7,225 nt of DNA from Desulfobacterales bacterium (lineage in GTDB: Bacteria > Desulfobacterota > Desulfobacteria > Desulfobacterales > DAOWNP01): the NCBI GenBank assembly GCA_030149595.1, contig JASFBI010000088.1:1-7225 (forward strand), read 5' to 3'. The notes under the pieces were generated by a model. It did not search any database and was not told the origin of the DNA. It was given only the letters and a program-made list of their open reading frames with translations. Shown piece after piece: positions 5,497 through 7,225 of the stretch. Position 1 is the first letter of the stretch. Each line of letters starts with the position of its first letter. The translations under genes were made by a program, and so were the position numbers.

Positions 5497-7125
5497 TTAC
5501 CATTTGTAATTGAAATTAAAAGAGATCAGGAAAGCCTCGGTATCCTGTTTATAATCAAGACCTGCATAGGGATTGTAGATTATGTTAATAAAGTCACTGT
5601 TATTTAACAATTTACTCTCATTGTAATCTATAGCATGATTTTTTCCCACAAGAAGCGATCCGCACAAATCCAGACTTAATTGTGAAGTAAAAGAAATTCC
5701 AACCCCTGTGCTAAATATTTCCCAGTTCTGGATTGGCCATGTTAAATCATAGTTACTATCAGGAACAGCTGTTTTCCTTTTTTGATAACCAAAACGTGTT
5801 GTAAGCCAGTTAGACAGATCTATTTCAACTCCATAATAAGTATCCCAGACATCCTCCCAGTTCCTTTCAAGCACCATTTTATCCATCCCCCCAGCATACC
5901 CAAGAAGGGTTGCTATTTGAAGCAGTTGAATATTCTGGTCAAAAATAAATACATCGCTGTTTATTTTTGACCAGTTAATCCATGCAACATCAAATAACAA
6001 TTTCACTCTTTTAACAGGACTAAGTTTTATTCCGAACTGAACTCTCTGGGGCATAACCCATTCATCTAATATAACAGTTCCTGTCTCATCATTTACACTT
6101 TCTATCGGCAGCTTAAGAAGCTCCATTATAACATTTAAGCCTTCTACATCTCCAAACCAGTTAATAAAATTCTGCCAGTCATCATTATAAGAGAATCTAT
6201 ATTTTCCAGATGGCCGTGATTTTGCTTCACTCTGATAACATATACCAAATGAAAACCACGAATAAGGTTCCCACAGTACTCCTATATTAAACGATGTATC
6301 AAAAGTATCTTTTACATCAAATTCAAAGCTTCCAAAAGAATTATAAAGGGGAAGCCCTCCTCCTAAAAGAGGAGAAGGTAACATTTCTTCAAAACCAGAA
6401 GGTATCATTTCTTCAACATCAGTCGGCAGATCTCCTATTATTCCAGTTAAAGCAACTATATCATTTGGAGCACGGAAATCAAGTTTAACACCTTCTGATG
6501 TTTGCCCAAGGCAGACAGTAAAACCAACAGAAAAGGTTTCAGACACTTTATATGCAACAGATGGCGCTGCATATACCAGCCTCTGATTGTACACAAAGCC
6601 TCCTCCATAATCTGCAGGATCATTATCATTTTTATGGGAAACCCCAATTCCATATGGTGCATAAATACCAAACGCAAAAGTATAGTCAGAACCAGGGGTT
6701 CTTTTGGAAAAACCAATATTTGGTGCAGCTAAAACTGAATGGGAACCTGCAACTGGAATATACATAGCACCGGATGTGCTTGTACCTTCTGTTCCTGCCA
6801 GAGGATCAGTTTCATCCGCTATACCTCCTAAAAAACCGGGGAATTTATCTGAAGCATAAAACTTAGATGTTTTTTTTAAATAAGCAGGATAGAGCATTCC
6901 AGCAGTCATTTCCCTGTCAGACAGGCTACTTAATCCAGCCGGATTATAATGTATCGACATAACACCAGGCGGGCTTGCAGTTACAGCATTCACTAAGGAA
7001 AGAGCCCGTGTAGATACACCGAGCTGTTCATGCATTCCAGAATAAGAGTTGATACAATAAAAGAAGAAAAAGAAAGCAAAGAAAGAAAAGAAAAAACAAT
7101 AATTTATTATTTTCCTGAATAACAT
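5497..7125 (-). CDS. OmpP1/FadL/TodX-family outer-membrane channel, 542 aa
   Basis: This is a predicted outer-membrane beta-barrel that would let hydrophobic substrates (long-chain fatty acids or hydrocarbons in studied relatives) cross the outer membrane. A signal peptide covers about 1-30: basic MLFRK, a hydrophobic core unusually rich in Phe (11-23), then INSYSG before MHEQLG. The mature N-terminus has the FadL hatch signature, RALSLVNAV (40-48) and HYNPAGL (59-65). Alternating beta strands run to the end, and the last residues FNFNYKW finish in Trp, as expected of a Bam-recognised beta-signal. It is longer than E. coli FadL, with a Pro/Glu/Gly-rich loop at about 231-260 holding a short tandem repeat. 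I chose ATG 7125: the frame extends to TTG 7158, but that codon abuts the promoter repeats and would put 11 polar residues before the signal peptide. The ribosome site is weak (GTGAAAAT). Substrate is not predictable. No fatty acid or hydrocarbon catabolic gene is adjacent. Confidence 0.92.
   Translation of the reverse strand: MLFRKIINYCFFFSFFAFFFFFYCINSYSGMHEQLGVSTRALSLVNAVTASPPGVMSIHYNPAGLSSLSDREMTAGMLYPAYLKKTSKFYASDKFPGFLGGIADETDPLAGTEGTSTSGAMYIPVAGSHSVLAAPNIGFSKRTPGSDYTFAFGIYAPYGIGVSHKNDNDPADYGGGFVYNQRLVYAAPSVAYKVSETFSVGFTVCLGQTSEGVKLDFRAPNDIVALTGIIGDLPTDVEEMIPSGFEEMLPSPLLGGGLPLYNSFGSFEFDVKDTFDTSFNIGVLWEPYSWFSFGICYQSEAKSRPSGKYRFSYNDDWQNFINWFGDVEGLNVIMELLKLPIESVNDETGTVILDEWVMPQRVQFGIKLSPVKRVKLLFDVAWINWSKINSDVFIFDQNIQLLQIATLLGYAGGMDKMVLERNWEDVWDTYYGVEIDLSNWLTTRFGYQKRKTAVPDSNYDLTWPIQNWEIFSTGVGISFTSQLSLDLCGSLLVGKNHAIDYNESKLLNNSDFINIIYNPYAGLDYKQDTEAFLISFNFNYKW
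6373..6420 (-). repeat. Tandem 24-bp duplication inside the FadL-type gene
   Basis: Two adjacent 24-bp units (6373-6396 and 6397-6420) agree at 21 of 24 positions. They encode the doubled peptide EEMIPSGF-EEMLPSPL (residues 238-253). The unit is a multiple of three, so the frame is kept. It falls in a Pro/Glu/Gly-rich region absent from short FadL proteins, most likely a surface loop. Confidence 0.75.
7059..7096 (-). repeat. Homopurine-homopyrimidine tract encoding the Phe-rich signal peptide core
   Basis: The plus strand is purine over 38 nt except for one C at 7077, with GAAA-like units around 7078-7090 and an A6 run at 7091-7096. On the coding strand this gives the TTT, TTC and CTT-type codons of the hydrophobic core. 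Short unit runs like this can slip during replication. Confidence 0.6.
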
Positions 7126-7158
7126 ATTATTTTCACGTTGTTTAATAAAATAATTCAA

Positions 7159-7188
7159 TAAACTAAATTTATTATACTAAACTAAATT
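7159..7188 (-). promoter_or_regulatory. Likely promoter of the FadL-type gene flanked by 11-bp direct repeats
   Basis: On the minus strand a perfect TATAAT (7176-7171) lies between two copies of AATTTAGTTTA (7188-7178 and 7169-7159), repeated at a 19-bp period. A start site near 7164 would give a leader of about 39 nt to ATG 7125. No good -35 hexamer stands 16 to 18 nt upstream (AATAAT or similar), which suggests dependence on an activator or on AT-rich upstream DNA. The repeats flank the -10 box, so a bound protein there would block or reposition polymerase. Confidence 0.45.
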
Positions 7189-7225
7189 CATAAATTATTA
7201 AACAGAAGAAAAAACATAGGACAAA

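Noticed and set aside
6456..6716. Second minus-strand frame inside the FadL-type gene, and plus-strand frames near 6294-6767
   Set aside because: They overlap a confident full-length gene, have no ribosome sites of note and look like translated shadows.
7126..7158. Upstream TTG start that would lengthen the FadL-type protein by 11 residues
   Set aside because: It would place a polar stretch before the signal peptide, has no ribosome site and abuts the promoter repeat at 7159.

Overview
The window is strongly AT-rich, with long A and T runs between genes and frequent AAA, ATA and TTT codons. It carries four confident protein genes, all apparently intact, and one doubtful small ORF. An outer-membrane FadL-type channel shows a Gram-negative host. 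The protein mix (a NorQ/NorD-type MoxR-VWA pair, a TraB/PrgY-type membrane protein, and a FadL homologue whose mature N-terminus resembles deltaproteobacterial ones I recall) fits an AT-rich, Desulfobacterales-like anaerobe. That assignment is an inference from style, not a match to a known genome.

Layout from left to right. Positions 1-386 are mostly non-coding: a doubtful 60-residue lysine-rich ORF on the minus strand (67-249) and a weak intrinsic terminator (284-310) for the gene to its right. Positions 387-4050 hold a two-gene minus-strand operon. A CbbQ/NorQ-family AAA+ ATPase (3235-4050) is transcribed first, then a 926-residue NorD/CbbO-family protein with a C-terminal von Willebrand A domain (387-3167). 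The 67-nt gap between them contains a small hairpin, and no Shine-Dalgarno sequence is visible in front of the second gene. A 295-nt divergent intergenic region (4051-4345) follows, with paired direct repeats and an inverted repeat that look like operator DNA. A plus-strand TraB/PrgY-type membrane protein (4346-5491) comes next. It converges, with only 5 nt between stop codons, on a minus-strand OmpP1/FadL-type outer-membrane channel (5497-7125). The last 100 nt hold that channel gene's likely promoter, whose -10 box sits between two 11-bp direct repeats.

Function. The AAA+ ATPase and the VWA protein should form one machine: a hexameric motor plus a MIDAS-containing adaptor that remodels or metallates a client enzyme. 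Characterised relatives activate Rubisco (CbbQO) or mature nitric oxide reductase (NorQD). Neither client is encoded here, so this is an orphan activase pair whose target is unknown. That is the most interesting feature of the window. The TraB-like protein and the FadL-like channel are separate transcription units with no evident functional tie to the pair. No RNA gene, CRISPR array, insertion sequence or phage gene was found.
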